This document shows, piece by piece, positions 27,155 through 35,839 of a stretch of 59,311 nt of DNA. The number at the start of each line of letters is the position of its first letter. The stretch's first letter is position 1. The position numbers and the translations under genes are program-made. The notes under the pieces were generated by a model, which did not search any database, was not told the origin of the DNA, and was given only the letters and a program-made list of their open reading frames with translations. This DNA is from an uncultured Muribaculaceae bacterium (GTDB taxonomy: Bacteria > Bacteroidota > Bacteroidia > Bacteroidales > Muribaculaceae): assembly GCA_910587185.1 (NCBI GenBank), contig CAJULY010000016.1, positions 1 through 59,311 on the forward strand. The letters run 5' to 3'.

Positions 27155-28339
27155 TCAGATGATACCGTATTTCTTGAATACTTTTTCTATTTTTTCGAGA
27201 GCGTAGGCAACCTGTTCGCGGGTGTGGGTGGCCATGAGGCTGAAGCGGATCAGGGTGTCCTGCGGGGCTACTGCGGGCGAAACAACCGGGTTCACGAAGA
27301 TGCCCTCCTCGAGCAGGTCGTGGGTCACGGCAAATGTCTTGTAGTTGTCGCGGATGAAGAGCGGGATGATAGGAGTCGAGGTGTTGCCGATCTCCACACC
27401 CATCCGGCGGAAGCCGTCGAGGGCGAAGTTGGTGACATCCCAGAGCGCCTGCTGATGTTCGGGTTCCTGCTCGAGAATATCGATTGCCTTCAGCGCAGCG
27501 GCTGTCGAGGCCGGAGTGATGCTGGCGGTGAAGATATAGGAGCGCGAGTGGTGGCGCAGGAAGTTGGTGATGGTCTTGTCGGTGGCGATGAATCCGCCGA
27601 GCGATGCGAGCGACTTGGAGAATGTTCCCATGATCAGATCGACATCGTCGGCCACGCCCTGCTCGAAGCAGACACCGCGTCCGCCCTCTCCGAAGACACC
27701 TACGCCGTGGGCCTCATCGACCATGACGGCGGCATTGTACTGCTTGGCGAGTTCGGTTATTCTCTTGACGTTGGCCACATCGCCCTCCATGGAGAAGACA
27801 CTGTCGGTCACGATGAGTTTCACCTTGTCGGGGTCGCACTTCTGAAGCTGCTTCTCGAGCGAAGCCATGTCATTGTGCTTGTATTTGAGCGACTGGGAGA
27901 AAGAGAGACGTCGTCCCTCGATGATCGAGGCGTGGTCCTGCTCGTCCCAGAGGATATAGTCCTCACGGCCTGTCAGGGTGGAAACAACGCCGAGATTGAC
28001 TCCGAAACCGGTCGAATAGATCATCGCGTCCTCCTTGCCCATGTATTCGGCAATTCTGGCCTCGAGTTTCTTGTGGAGATCGAGGGTGCCGTTAAGGAAA
28101 GGGGAGCCGGCGCAACCTGTGCCGTATTTACGGGTAGCTTCGATTGCAGCTTCATGGATGCGCGGGTCATTGACAAGACCTGAGTAGCAGTTTGAACCGA
28201 ACATGAGAACTTTCTTGCCGTTCATTCTCACCTCGGAATCCTGTTCGCTCTCTATGGCGCGGAAATAGGGATAGACTCCCGCTGCCTTGACCTTCTGCGG
28301 TTCCTGATAAGCTGAAAGCTTCGTCTGGAGTAACTTCAT
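27155..28339 (-). CDS. spt: Serine palmitoyltransferase (alpha-oxoamine synthase family)
   Basis: 394 residues, full length for a bacterial soluble SPT. The PLP lysine lies in GTFSKSLASLGG, and DEAHGVGVFG holds the PLP-contacting Asp and His. The N-terminal KAAGVYPYFRAIES pattern is the one seen in Bacteroidota SPT rather than glycine C-acetyltransferase. It would condense serine with an acyl-CoA to start sphingolipid synthesis, a hallmark of this phylum. KBL or AONS activity cannot be excluded. A long leader lies upstream. Confidence 0.85.
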   Translation of the reverse strand: MKLLQTKLSAYQEPQKVKAAGVYPYFRAIESEQDSEVRMNGKKVLMFGSNCYSGLVNDPRIHEAAIEATRKYGTGCAGSPFLNGTLDLHKKLEARIAEYMGKEDAMIYSTGFGVNLGVVSTLTGREDYILWDEQDHASIIEGRRLSFSQSLKYKHNDMASLEKQLQKCDPDKVKLIVTDSVFSMEGDVANVKRITELAKQYNAAVMVDEAHGVGVFGEGGRGVCFEQGVADDVDLIMGTFSKSLASLGGFIATDKTITNFLRHHSRSYIFTASITPASTAAALKAIDILEQEPEHQQALWDVTNFALDGFRRMGVEIGNTSTPIIPLFIRDNYKTFAVTHDLLEEGIFVNPVVSPAVAPQDTLIRFSLMATHTREQVAYALEKIEKVFKKYGII

Positions 28340-28354
28340 AATTGATATGTAGCT

Positions 28355-28384
28355 CTAAAAAATTTTGTTATCGTAGTCTTTCAT
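28355..28384 (-). CDS. Possible 9-codon upstream ORF with strong SD
   Basis: ATG at 28384 preceded 8 nt upstream by AAAGGAGGTT (28400-28391). It encodes only MKDYDNKIF and ends 15 nt before the spt ATG. A perfect Shine-Dalgarno is rare in this phylum, so it may mark a regulatory short ORF, or a conserved RNA element that only looks like one. Confidence 0.3.
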   Translation of the reverse strand: MKDYDNKIF

Positions 28385-28504
28385 TCCTGCAACCTCCTTT
28401 ACGGCAAGGACTTAGCCCGTCAGGGAAAGTAACATGAAGAATCATTGAACTGTCTGCGGGCCGAAAGCCTGCAAACGCTTCCGATTTTACAGGCTGCAAA
28501 AATA
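28385..28504 (-). promoter_or_regulatory. Long structured leader of spt
   Basis: A TATTTTTG box (28504-28497, minus strand) would start a transcript about 150 nt before spt. The leader can form GCCTG...CAGGC near its 5' end, and a pairing of GCCCG (about 28462) with CGGGC (about 28417). CCTGTAA at the 5' end can pair with TTGCAGG at about 28390. I recognise no known riboswitch; a 6S-like or other small RNA is possible. Confidence 0.35.
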
Positions 28505-28544
28505 ATCAATTTTTCTCAGAAATTGGTTATATTAAGTAATTTAT

Positions 28545-28570
28545 TTGCACATTTTTTTTACAATGTGCAA
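28545..28570. promoter_or_regulatory. 9-bp inverted repeat upstream of the spt promoter
   Basis: TTGCACATT, 8 nt, AATGTGCAA, in an AT-rich stretch 40 bp upstream of the predicted spt -7 box. It could be an operator or a hairpin; no regulator gene is adjacent. Confidence 0.4.
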
Positions 28571-28689
28571 CCAAATAATCTATTTTTAATTTTACATTCC
28601 TGAGGGTATTTCGCAAAATAGCCATCGAGCCGAAAGATATTACTTAGCTTAAAATCCGGACATTTCTCAGCTATGTGAACATATCGAGT

Positions 28690-29005
28690 CTATCAATATG
28701 GTTATGTTAAGGGGAAAAGCCTGATGGACAAGTCCGGAGGACGTGCAATAATTAACCGGTTATGGAGCGAAGCGGAGTGACCGGACAAAGACTGCCCTAT
28801 ACCCTCGGCGTCCCGGAGGGATGCGTCAGTGGTCGGTGCAATGTACTGTACCACAAAATCGTCCCTCCGCGACCCAATTATTATATATCATTGTCTATCC
28901 GACCACTCCGCTTCGCTCCATGTGGGGTTAGGACACAGCACGCCCTTCAGGTTCCGATGGGAAAATATGACATTGGTTTCTTAACTCAACCGCATTGATT
29001 GGGCC
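28690..29005. repeat. Full-length palindromic (REP/BIME-like) element
   Basis: About 315 bp. It carries arms with GGAGCGAAGCGGAGTG and the complementary CACTCCGCTTCGCTCC, and the inner block GGCGTCCCGGAGGGATGC with GTACCACAAAATCGTCCC. Reverse-complemented, it aligns end to end with 23622-23950. It lies between the 5' end of spt and the 3' end of the phosphatase gene. Confidence 0.8.
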
Positions 29006-29031
29006 TATATCGCCAAAGCCCAAAATTTTCC

Positions 29032-29694
29032 TTAGGAGTTCAGCTTCATTTCCATGGCGAGCTCGAAAATTCCGACCGGGGTGTGGGCTATGTGGTCGGC
29101 GAAGTGCTCCGTCAGCTCATAGACGGGACGGAAGCCCCATGTGACACCCACCGAGGTGACGCCGGCGCGATGAGCCGTCTCCATATCCACTCCCGAATCG
29201 CCCACATAGAGTACCTCCCGCTTCGGGGTAGGGCATTTCGAAAGTATCTCGAACACGATCGAGGGATCGGGCTTCACGGGCACACCCTCCTTCTGCCCCT
29301 CTATGGCGGCCCATTCGACCGACGGGAAGAAATGATGGATCAGGCGCTCCACCGCCAGCTGATATTTGTTTGAGGCCACGGCGACGGAAATCTCGTTCTC
29401 GCGCAGATTGTGAAGAAGTTCCTCTATGCCCGGATAGGGCCGGGTGAACTCGGTCATGTTCGCGTCGTAATAGGCCCGGAAGTTCTTCATCATGATCTCG
29501 GCAGTCTCAGGCGTGCGCGCGTCTTCGGGCAACACGCGCTCCAGAAGTTTGCGCACGCCGTTGCCCACGAAGTAGGGGTAGGCCTCCGGAGCATGGGTTG
29601 GATAGCCGGTCTTTTCCAGCGCGTAATTGGTTGCGGCCGCGAGGTCGGCGATTGTGTTGAGAAGTGTCCCGTCAAGGTCGAAAATAACAATCAT
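29032..29694 (-). CDS. HAD-family phosphatase (phosphoglycolate phosphatase-like)
   Basis: 220 residues. HAD motif I is FDLDGTLLNT at the N-terminus, motif II includes VAVASNK, and motif IV GDSGVDMETAHRAG is near residue 170. The helical cap between motifs I and II is of the Gph/beta-phosphoglucomutase type. The natural substrate is uncertain. It follows the TamL gene after 22 nt and is probably in its transcript. Confidence 0.88.
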   Translation of the reverse strand: MIVIFDLDGTLLNTIADLAAATNYALEKTGYPTHAPEAYPYFVGNGVRKLLERVLPEDARTPETAEIMMKNFRAYYDANMTEFTRPYPGIEELLHNLRENEISVAVASNKYQLAVERLIHHFFPSVEWAAIEGQKEGVPVKPDPSIVFEILSKCPTPKREVLYVGDSGVDMETAHRAGVTSVGVTWGFRPVYELTEHFADHIAHTPVGIFELAMEMKLNS

Positions 29695-29716
29695 GGCAGT
29701 GGTGTATGAGGATATT

Positions 29717-32074
29717 TTAAAAAGGATAGCCGACAGCGAAGTGGAATGCCGTGTCGCGTTTCCATCGCGGATGGATCAGCGGCCAGCGCTCCTGGTTGGT
29801 GGCCGGGTTATAGGCCTTCACTCCGAGATCGAAGCGAAGAATGAAATAGGTGAAATCCATTCTCAGCCCGAGGCCGTAGGCCCAGGCGATCTGTTTCCAG
29901 AAAGTTGACAGGCGGAACATGCCCCCGGGCTGGTTTTCGTAGTTGTGGATGGTCCAGATGTTGCCTGCGTCGATAAAGGCTGCCCCTTCGAAAACCCAGA
30001 AGAGTTTTGCACGATACTCCATCGAGAGGTCAAGACGTATGTCGCCGCACTGGTTGATTAAATCGGTCACGGAGTTGCGCGAGTCAAACGAGCCGGGGCC
30101 GAGGGTGCGCACGCTCCAGCCGCGGACTCCGTTGGCGCCTCCGGCATAGAAACGCTTCTCGAACGGGAGTACGCGTGAATTGCCGTAAGGCACCCCAATG
30201 CCGGTGCCGGCATGAAACGCCAGCGCGTGGCGCGTGTTGAGGTTTATGAGATAGGAATAGTCGAACTCCGCCTTGGCATATTGCGCGTACTGGATTCCGA
30301 ACACCTTATATACTCCGTCGTCGCGGTGCTGACCGTCGATCGACGAAAGGGCATAGAGCAGATTGCCCGCCGTCTCCAGCGATGCCCTCAGGCTATAGAC
30401 GCGCCTCTGGAAACTGTTGCGGCCCGGGGTCGGATTCAGGATGCGCCGGTTGGTGCGGTGATAGGTGTAGCCCGTGCGCATGATGAAGTGGTCCTCGTAG
30501 CTGTAACGCAGCAGAGGGTTGTCGGGAGCTATCTGGTTTATGAAATCTATGGTGCTTTCGGGAAGATAGACATAATTGACGTCGAGGAGGTCAAACGTGC
30601 GGCGCACGCGATTGTCGCGGGTGCTCCACTTGTATTTCCACGCCGCCCCGGCAATTATGCGGGTATATTCCGGGCGTTCCTGATAGTTGAACGACAGGGC
30701 CAGCTCGGTCGAGGCTTTCTGACGGAGCTTGAAATCGCGCGAGAGGAACGGGAACATGAATTTGGGAAAAGTGATTCCGACCTCGCCGGCATATTCCGTG
30801 TAGCGGTCATTAATCAGATCCGAGAGGTTACCCGAAAGGCTCTCGTAGTTGACGCGGAATTTTGTGGTCAGCAGGTTGCTGCGGTTGCCGAGATTGCGGT
30901 GCTGATAGTTAAGCCCTACGCCGAATCCGAGATCGCCCTCTGAATTTGTGCCCTCAAGCTCGAAGCTGACATTCTGTTTCTTGTTTCGGGTCAGATATAT
31001 ATAGGCGTCGAGACGTCGGCGGCCGTCTATTTCAGGAAGCGGCTGCAGCTCTATGTTGATGCTTTTGAGGATTCCGAGCTGGGCGAGAGCCTCGTAGGTG
31101 CGGTCAACCGCACTCGCCCTGTAGCCGCGGCCCGGAAAAAGGAAACATTTCTCGCTCAGTGTCGATGGATTGATGTAGCGGTCACCGTCGGGGTACAGTA
31201 CCGTGATGTCATGATAGTTCACCGTGTCACACTGCGGGCCGAGTTCGCCTGTGCGCGCGGCAGCCGCCGACGGGCCGTCGGCCACGAAGATCACGCGGTT
31301 TATGACATATCGTTCATGAGCCGGAATGGCGGCGGTGTCCGTGTCGGCCGTAACGGGATGGTCGAGACGCGGAGGATTGACCACCATTGTCAGATCCACA
31401 TCGTAGGAATTTTCGGCCGTGTCCGCGATGAACGTTATGTAATCTTTGGTAAAGGCGTAATATCCCTTGTTGCGCAGACGGCCGGCTATCAGCGAACGCT
31501 CCGAGTCGAGAATATTCCGGTCGAGCAACTGGCCCGGGCCGAGAACAAACTGGGCGGAATCGGCCATCAGCAGCCGGCGCACGGTAGTGTCGGGGATATC
31601 ATAGGAAATGGATGAAATGCGATGGGGTTTCCCGAGAGTTATTTTGTAATCGACCTTCATTTTGCGGCGGTCGCGGTCGGCTACCGTATCGACCTCCACC
31701 GTGGCCGCCATGTAGCCCTTGTTGATCATGGCGAGCTGCAGCTGCCGCTGCGATGCCGCTGTCAGCTCCGGGCTGAATATGACGGGAGGCTGCCCTATTC
31801 GCCGCAGCCAACGGTTGTACCATTTCGTGGTGTCCTTGCCCGAAAGATTGTAGGTGCCGAGCTGAAAGCGGGCAAAACCGAGCACCTTGTGGTTGGGCGT
31901 CTGGCGCAGATAGTTGAAATACTCGGCCGTCTCCGCCTTGGCCGAATCGGTTATGTTTATATCTACGGCGTCAAGCAGCATGTTTCCCTGAGGAACATGT
32001 CGCGTCGAGCTGCACCCCCATGCGGCCATGAGGAGCACCAAGGCTGTCGCTATATTAAGAACTCCGCGCTTCAT
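29717..32074 (-). CDS. TamL-type outer-membrane assembly lipoprotein (BamA/TamA superfamily)
   Basis: 785 residues. A lipoprotein signal with lipobox AWGC precedes POTRA-like repeats (about residues 30-350). A C-terminal Omp85 16-strand barrel contains the GGANGVRGWSVRTLGPGS lid-lock motif. Lipidated TamA homologues (TamL) are typical of Bacteroidota and act in outer-membrane protein or envelope assembly; no TamB is in the window. A TAACTTTG box (32097-32090) gives a leader of only about 10 nt before the ATG at 32074. An upstream TTG lies inside that box. Confidence 0.88.
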   Translation of the reverse strand: MKRGVLNIATALVLLMAAWGCSSTRHVPQGNMLLDAVDINITDSAKAETAEYFNYLRQTPNHKVLGFARFQLGTYNLSGKDTTKWYNRWLRRIGQPPVIFSPELTAASQRQLQLAMINKGYMAATVEVDTVADRDRRKMKVDYKITLGKPHRISSISYDIPDTTVRRLLMADSAQFVLGPGQLLDRNILDSERSLIAGRLRNKGYYAFTKDYITFIADTAENSYDVDLTMVVNPPRLDHPVTADTDTAAIPAHERYVINRVIFVADGPSAAAARTGELGPQCDTVNYHDITVLYPDGDRYINPSTLSEKCFLFPGRGYRASAVDRTYEALAQLGILKSINIELQPLPEIDGRRRLDAYIYLTRNKKQNVSFELEGTNSEGDLGFGVGLNYQHRNLGNRSNLLTTKFRVNYESLSGNLSDLINDRYTEYAGEVGITFPKFMFPFLSRDFKLRQKASTELALSFNYQERPEYTRIIAGAAWKYKWSTRDNRVRRTFDLLDVNYVYLPESTIDFINQIAPDNPLLRYSYEDHFIMRTGYTYHRTNRRILNPTPGRNSFQRRVYSLRASLETAGNLLYALSSIDGQHRDDGVYKVFGIQYAQYAKAEFDYSYLINLNTRHALAFHAGTGIGVPYGNSRVLPFEKRFYAGGANGVRGWSVRTLGPGSFDSRNSVTDLINQCGDIRLDLSMEYRAKLFWVFEGAAFIDAGNIWTIHNYENQPGGMFRLSTFWKQIAWAYGLGLRMDFTYFILRFDLGVKAYNPATNQERWPLIHPRWKRDTAFHFAVGYPF

Positions 32075-32266
32075 TTCGCTTTTGTGCTGCAAAGTTAATG
32101 CCCGTGGGCGGAAAAAAGAAAAAAATTAGGCGTTTTTTTAAGATTTTGGCGGGAGAAAGGATGGGCGATTCACAAAATTTAAGTAACTTTGTCGAATAAA
32201 ATCGCGCAAAGCACCATCCTTTTGATTCTTAGATAGTTGTATTATAACCAATAATTTATATATTCA

Positions 32267-33928
32267 ATGGATTTTTCCTGGCTAATCAATCTCATAGGCC
32301 CCGGCAACGAATCGCTGGCAAGCACACTGGTGCTTTACTCGTTCGTCATCGCCGCCGGTGTCTATCTGGGCAAGCTGAAAGTAGCAGGTGTTTCGCTTGG
32401 CGTCACTTTCGTGCTTTTTGTGGGCATTCTGATGGGTCACTTCGGCTACATCGTCAATGCCGAAGTGCTTAAATTCATTCGTGAGTTCGGTCTGATACTC
32501 TTCATTTTCTCCATCGGTCTGCAAGTGGGCCCCGGTTTCTTCTCGTCGTTCAAGAAGGGCGGAGTGCTTCTCAACGGGCTGGCGGTTCTGGGGATAGTTC
32601 TGAACGTCGCCATCGTCATCGCCATCTTCTACATAGAGAACGCTCCTATGGAGGCGCTTGTCGGAATCATGTCGGGTGCCGTCACCAACACCCCCGGTCT
32701 TGCAGCGGCGCAGCAGACTGCCGGCTCTCCCGAGGCCATCAACACAATGGCTATGGGTTATGCCGCCGCCTATCCTCTCGGCGTCTGCGGCATCATCGGC
32801 GCGATGTTCCTCATCAAAGGCGTCTTCCGTGTCAAGGTTGACGATGAAGTCAAGGCTATCGAGGACGAATTCGCCAACACCCACGCCGCTCCGTTCATGG
32901 AGACAATCGAAGTGACAAACCCCCTGATCGAAGGCAAGACAATGCGCGAGCTCCACGACATCATCAAATGTGACTTTGTCGTTTCGCGTCTGCTCTCGGC
33001 CTCCGACGGCGAAATCAAGATACCGACCTCGGCAACCGAGGTACACGCCGGTGACAAGCTCTATCTCATCATTTCCCAGGAAGACGCTCCCCGCTTCGAA
33101 TCGGTCGTAGGTCCGAAGGTTGAAATGGAATGGGAAGATGTCACCCCGAGCAAAGTGGTTTCGCGCCGAATACTGATCACCAAGACCCAGTACAACGGCG
33201 TAGCTCTCGGCTCTCTGCGCCTCCATCAGGCCTATCAGCTCAACTGCACCCGCGTCAACCGTGCAGGCATCGATCTTCTCGCGTCACCGAGCCTTCGCCT
33301 CCAGATGGGCGACCGCGTCACGGTTGTCGGCGACATCAACGACATCAACCGTCTCGCCTATCGTCTCGGCAACTCGATGAAACGCCTCAACGAACCGAAT
33401 CTGATCACGATCTTCGTAGGAATCATGTTCGGTATCATTCTCGGCTCGTTCAACATTGGATTCGGCATGAAACTCGGACTCGCCGGCGGACCGCTCGTCG
33501 TGGCGATCCTCCTGAGCCGTTTCGGCTACAAGTTCAAGCTCGTGACCTACACTTCTTCCTCCGCATCGCTGCTCATGCGCGAGCTCGGCATCTGTCTCTT
33601 CCTCGCCTCGGTGGGAATCAGCTCAGGCGCGGGATTCGCCGAGACCGTGTTCAACTCAACCGGTATGTGGTGGGTAATCTGGGGCTTCATCATAACCTTC
33701 ATTCCTCTGGTTATCGTGGGCTGCATTGCGCGCGGAGTTTATAAGATCAACTTCCTCTCCATCATGGGTCTCTTCTCGGGCGGCTATACCGATCCCCCGG
33801 CCCTCGCCTACGCCGGCGGCTCGACCGGAAGCGACGCGCCTGCAGTCGCCTACTCTACGGTCTATCCTCTGACCATGTTCCTCCGAGTGGTGGCAGCGCA
33901 GGGTCTTGTACTCGCGTTCCTCTCCTGA
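32267..33928 (+). CDS. AspT/YidE/YbjL-family antiporter
   Basis: 553 residues. Two blocks of five or six membrane helices flank two cytosolic TrkA-C (RCK-C) domains at about residues 200-370. GAVTNTPGLAAAQ near residue 142 and the matching GGYTDPPALAYA near residue 505 are the duplicated AAE-family motifs. Characterised members exchange aspartate for alanine, which would fit the nearby aspA and Dcu genes; the actual substrate is unproven. TAACTTTG at 32184-32191 is the likely promoter. Confidence 0.88.
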   Translation: MDFSWLINLIGPGNESLASTLVLYSFVIAAGVYLGKLKVAGVSLGVTFVLFVGILMGHFGYIVNAEVLKFIREFGLILFIFSIGLQVGPGFFSSFKKGGVLLNGLAVLGIVLNVAIVIAIFYIENAPMEALVGIMSGAVTNTPGLAAAQQTAGSPEAINTMAMGYAAAYPLGVCGIIGAMFLIKGVFRVKVDDEVKAIEDEFANTHAAPFMETIEVTNPLIEGKTMRELHDIIKCDFVVSRLLSASDGEIKIPTSATEVHAGDKLYLIISQEDAPRFESVVGPKVEMEWEDVTPSKVVSRRILITKTQYNGVALGSLRLHQAYQLNCTRVNRAGIDLLASPSLRLQMGDRVTVVGDINDINRLAYRLGNSMKRLNEPNLITIFVGIMFGIILGSFNIGFGMKLGLAGGPLVVAILLSRFGYKFKLVTYTSSSASLLMRELGICLFLASVGISSGAGFAETVFNSTGMWWVIWGFIITFIPLVIVGCIARGVYKINFLSIMGLFSGGYTDPPALAYAGGSTGSDAPAVAYSTVYPLTMFLRVVAAQGLVLAFLS

Positions 33929-33959
33929 CAAAGGAATTTTCTAAATCACTGAATAAAGA

Positions 33960-33998
33960 AGCCCCGCGATCGATGAAAATCGCGGGGCTTGCTTATTC
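33960..33998 (+). terminator. Terminator after the antiporter
   Basis: AGCCCCGCGAT, 8 nt, ATCGCGGGGCT, then TGCTTATT. The stem is perfect at 11 bp. It lies between this gene and the convergent hmu operon and could serve both. Confidence 0.8.
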
Positions 33999-34026
33999 AG
34001 CAGACTTAGCTAATTTAGCTATTCAA

Positions 34027-34359
34027 CTACTCAGGCACATAGATTATATCTCCGTTTTCAAGCTCATAGGCGGTACCCACGCGCTTGCCTCTGGTGTCGG
34101 AAGATGAAGACCGGTCTTCCGAAGGCGTGTAGCGGTTGATCTTCTCCCCCTCTTTGGTTATGATCTCCATGTTTTCCTTCCCGGGATTCTTCACCATCGT
34201 GAAATCATCCTGTGAGAACATCTCTGTCATGTTGTAGCGGCTCACGAGCGCCACCATCAGCGCCACGGCGAAAACCATGGCGACATCGAAAAGATTGCTG
34301 ACCACGCTCATGGGGTCGGAATCCTCGCTTCGGCGAAGCAGTGAACGGCGGCGTCTCAT
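34027..34359 (-). CDS. hmuV: DUF2149 protein, HmuV-like
   Basis: 110 residues. One membrane helix near residues 20-40 (VSNLFDVAMVFAVALMVALVSRY) precedes a small soluble domain, as in DUF2149 and ExbD-like partners. The ATG at 34359 overlaps the stop of the upstream proton-channel gene (ATGA); a TTG at 34371 is less likely. Last gene of the hmu-type operon. With the MotA/TolQ homologue it probably forms an energising complex; this is inference. Confidence 0.8.
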   Translation of the reverse strand: MRRRRSLLRRSEDSDPMSVVSNLFDVAMVFAVALMVALVSRYNMTEMFSQDDFTMVKNPGKENMEIITKEGEKINRYTPSEDRSSSSDTRGKRVGTAYELENGDIIYVPE

Positions 34360-34961
34360 GATTTCCTGCAATCAGACTGTTTGACAACATCGGCCAGATA
34401 CTCCAGCAACGAAAGGCTCTTCACGGCCCAGCGCTCCTTGATCTGCTGGGTCAGGAAACCGATGGCGCTGACCACGAGCCCCACTACCGTCGTGGCGAAG
34501 GCCACCTGCATGTTATAGGCCATAGAAGCGATGTCGCCGGTAGAAAGCCCCACAAGCGCCGGCCCCATAGGGATCAGCGTTCCCATAAGGCCGAGGATCG
34601 GACCCATTTTTGTCAGAATCCTGGAAGTCGCGATGTTTTTGTCGGCAGCAAGTTCATATTCCGACAAAGCCAGCTCGGCACGCGACCCATCGCAGCCATC
34701 TGACAGAATCTTGCCGGCGTAGGATTCAAAAAGAGAACCCGGCGCCGGTTTGAACTCCGCCTCGAAAGCGGGTAGATTCTCAGGCGTCAGGCCGGAGATC
34801 CGGCCGTAAAGTTCGCGCGAAAGCTTTTTTTCCTGCAGATACTGCCCGAAAAAGCCTCCGATCAGAATGAGAGAACGGAGAAAGAAAAAGATGAGGAGAA
34901 CGATGACCGGCACAAGCAGACCGGTGGAAATCCAGTAGAGAATATTAGATATGACGTTCAT
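34356..34961 (-). CDS. hmuU: MotA/TolQ/ExbB-type proton channel, HmuU-like
   Basis: 201 residues with three membrane segments. The last two carry the family motif (ILTKMGPILGLMGTLIPMGP and VAFATTVVGLVVSAIGF). In the P. gingivalis hmuYRSTUV arrangement this position is hmuU. It likely couples proton flow to the outer-membrane receptor or to the chelatase-like HmuS. It is separated from the upstream gene by a repeat-bearing gap of about 200 nt. Confidence 0.85.
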   Translation of the reverse strand: MNVISNILYWISTGLLVPVIVLLIFFFLRSLILIGGFFGQYLQEKKLSRELYGRISGLTPENLPAFEAEFKPAPGSLFESYAGKILSDGCDGSRAELALSEYELAADKNIATSRILTKMGPILGLMGTLIPMGPALVGLSTGDIASMAYNMQVAFATTVVGLVVSAIGFLTQQIKERWAVKSLSLLEYLADVVKQSDCRKS

Positions 34962-34984
34962 TTTTATTTGGATGTTTGTTTTTT

Positions 34985-35165
34985 CAACATAGAACTGATT
35001 TAACCTTATTTCAAATTAACATTTCGAGTATGATTCCGAGATGATTTCGACCTTTTTGAAAGAGCAATGGGGTTCCATTGTGATTGAAAAAAGGGAAGAA
35101 AGCGGCCGGAATCCTGCCGAAAGGATAAAGCCGAAGGTTTCCGTCAGTTCTGAATTAACATTTTA
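34985..35165. repeat. Repeat-family core within the hmu operon
   Basis: The stretch 35042-35110 matches the core of the MITE-like elements at 23141-23210 and 54047-54112: GATTTCG, then a GAA(A/G)GAG-NAATG hairpin, GTGATTGAA, and GAAGAAAGCGGCC. The hairpin pairs differently (CAATGG with CCATTG) but is kept. Terminal inverted repeats are not seen; AATTAACATTT occurs on both sides as a direct repeat. It lies between hmuT and hmuU. Confidence 0.55.
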
Positions 35166-35167
35166 AA

Positions 35168-35839
35168 TCAGCTCTTATATTTACGCAACATGAAACCTGC
35201 GGCGGCACATCCCGCCAGCAGACAGATGACAGCCAGAAGAGCAGTCCATTCCACCCGGTTGGTTCCGGTGGCGGCCGTGCGCCCGTTGACCGTGGCCACA
35301 ATGCCGAGCAACAGAATGATCAGACTGACGAGAAACATGACCTCGAGCCTCAGGTCGGTCTCCGGAAGAAGGGCACGGAGGCCCCGGGCGAGCGCCGGCA
35401 AAGCGACAAGCAGCCCGAGACCTGCGCTCCAGCCCACAAGACTGAAATCCACCCCGGGAAGACTAAATATCAGTTCAGTCAGCGCCGCCGATAGAACCGG
35501 GAATATCATCAGTCCCGGAATCCAGAGAGCGGCGTAATAAGCGATCAGCTCTTTTTTGGTCAGCGGTCCCGAAAGTCTCTTCGCGGCGAGGAAACAGAAC
35601 CATATCTGAAAGGCGACATCGAGTGTGAGCCACACCGAGGTGTCGAGCATGATGTCAGGCTGACCGAGCCAGGCTTCTATCCGCGTCCGCGACTGACTGC
35701 TGGCGAAATCGGTCATCAGTATGACCGACGCTGCCGCCAGAAAACTGAGGACGAACACTCCGGCGTTGCCGTGACAGGTCAATTTCAGAAGAAACACGAG
35801 TCCTGTCAGACACATGATGATTATGACAACCGTTTCCAT
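35168..35839 (-). CDS. hmuT: Polytopic membrane protein, HmuT-like
   Basis: 223 residues, six or seven predicted helices, no enzymatic motif. The ATG at 35839 overlaps the HmuS stop (TGATG), so translation is coupled; a longer frame reads into HmuS and is rejected. Position after the CobN-like gene identifies it as the HmuT equivalent. Function unknown. Confidence 0.72.
   Translation of the reverse strand: METVVIIIMCLTGLVFLLKLTCHGNAGVFVLSFLAAASVILMTDFASSQSRTRIEAWLGQPDIMLDTSVWLTLDVAFQIWFCFLAAKRLSGPLTKKELIAYYAALWIPGLMIFPVLSAALTELIFSLPGVDFSLVGWSAGLGLLVALPALARGLRALLPETDLRLEVMFLVSLIILLLGIVATVNGRTAATGTNRVEWTALLAVICLLAGCAAAGFMLRKYKS

Noticed and set aside
27152..28183. 343-codon frame antisense to spt
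   Set aside because: Mirror of the SPT coding sequence without domain content; spt has clear PLP motifs.
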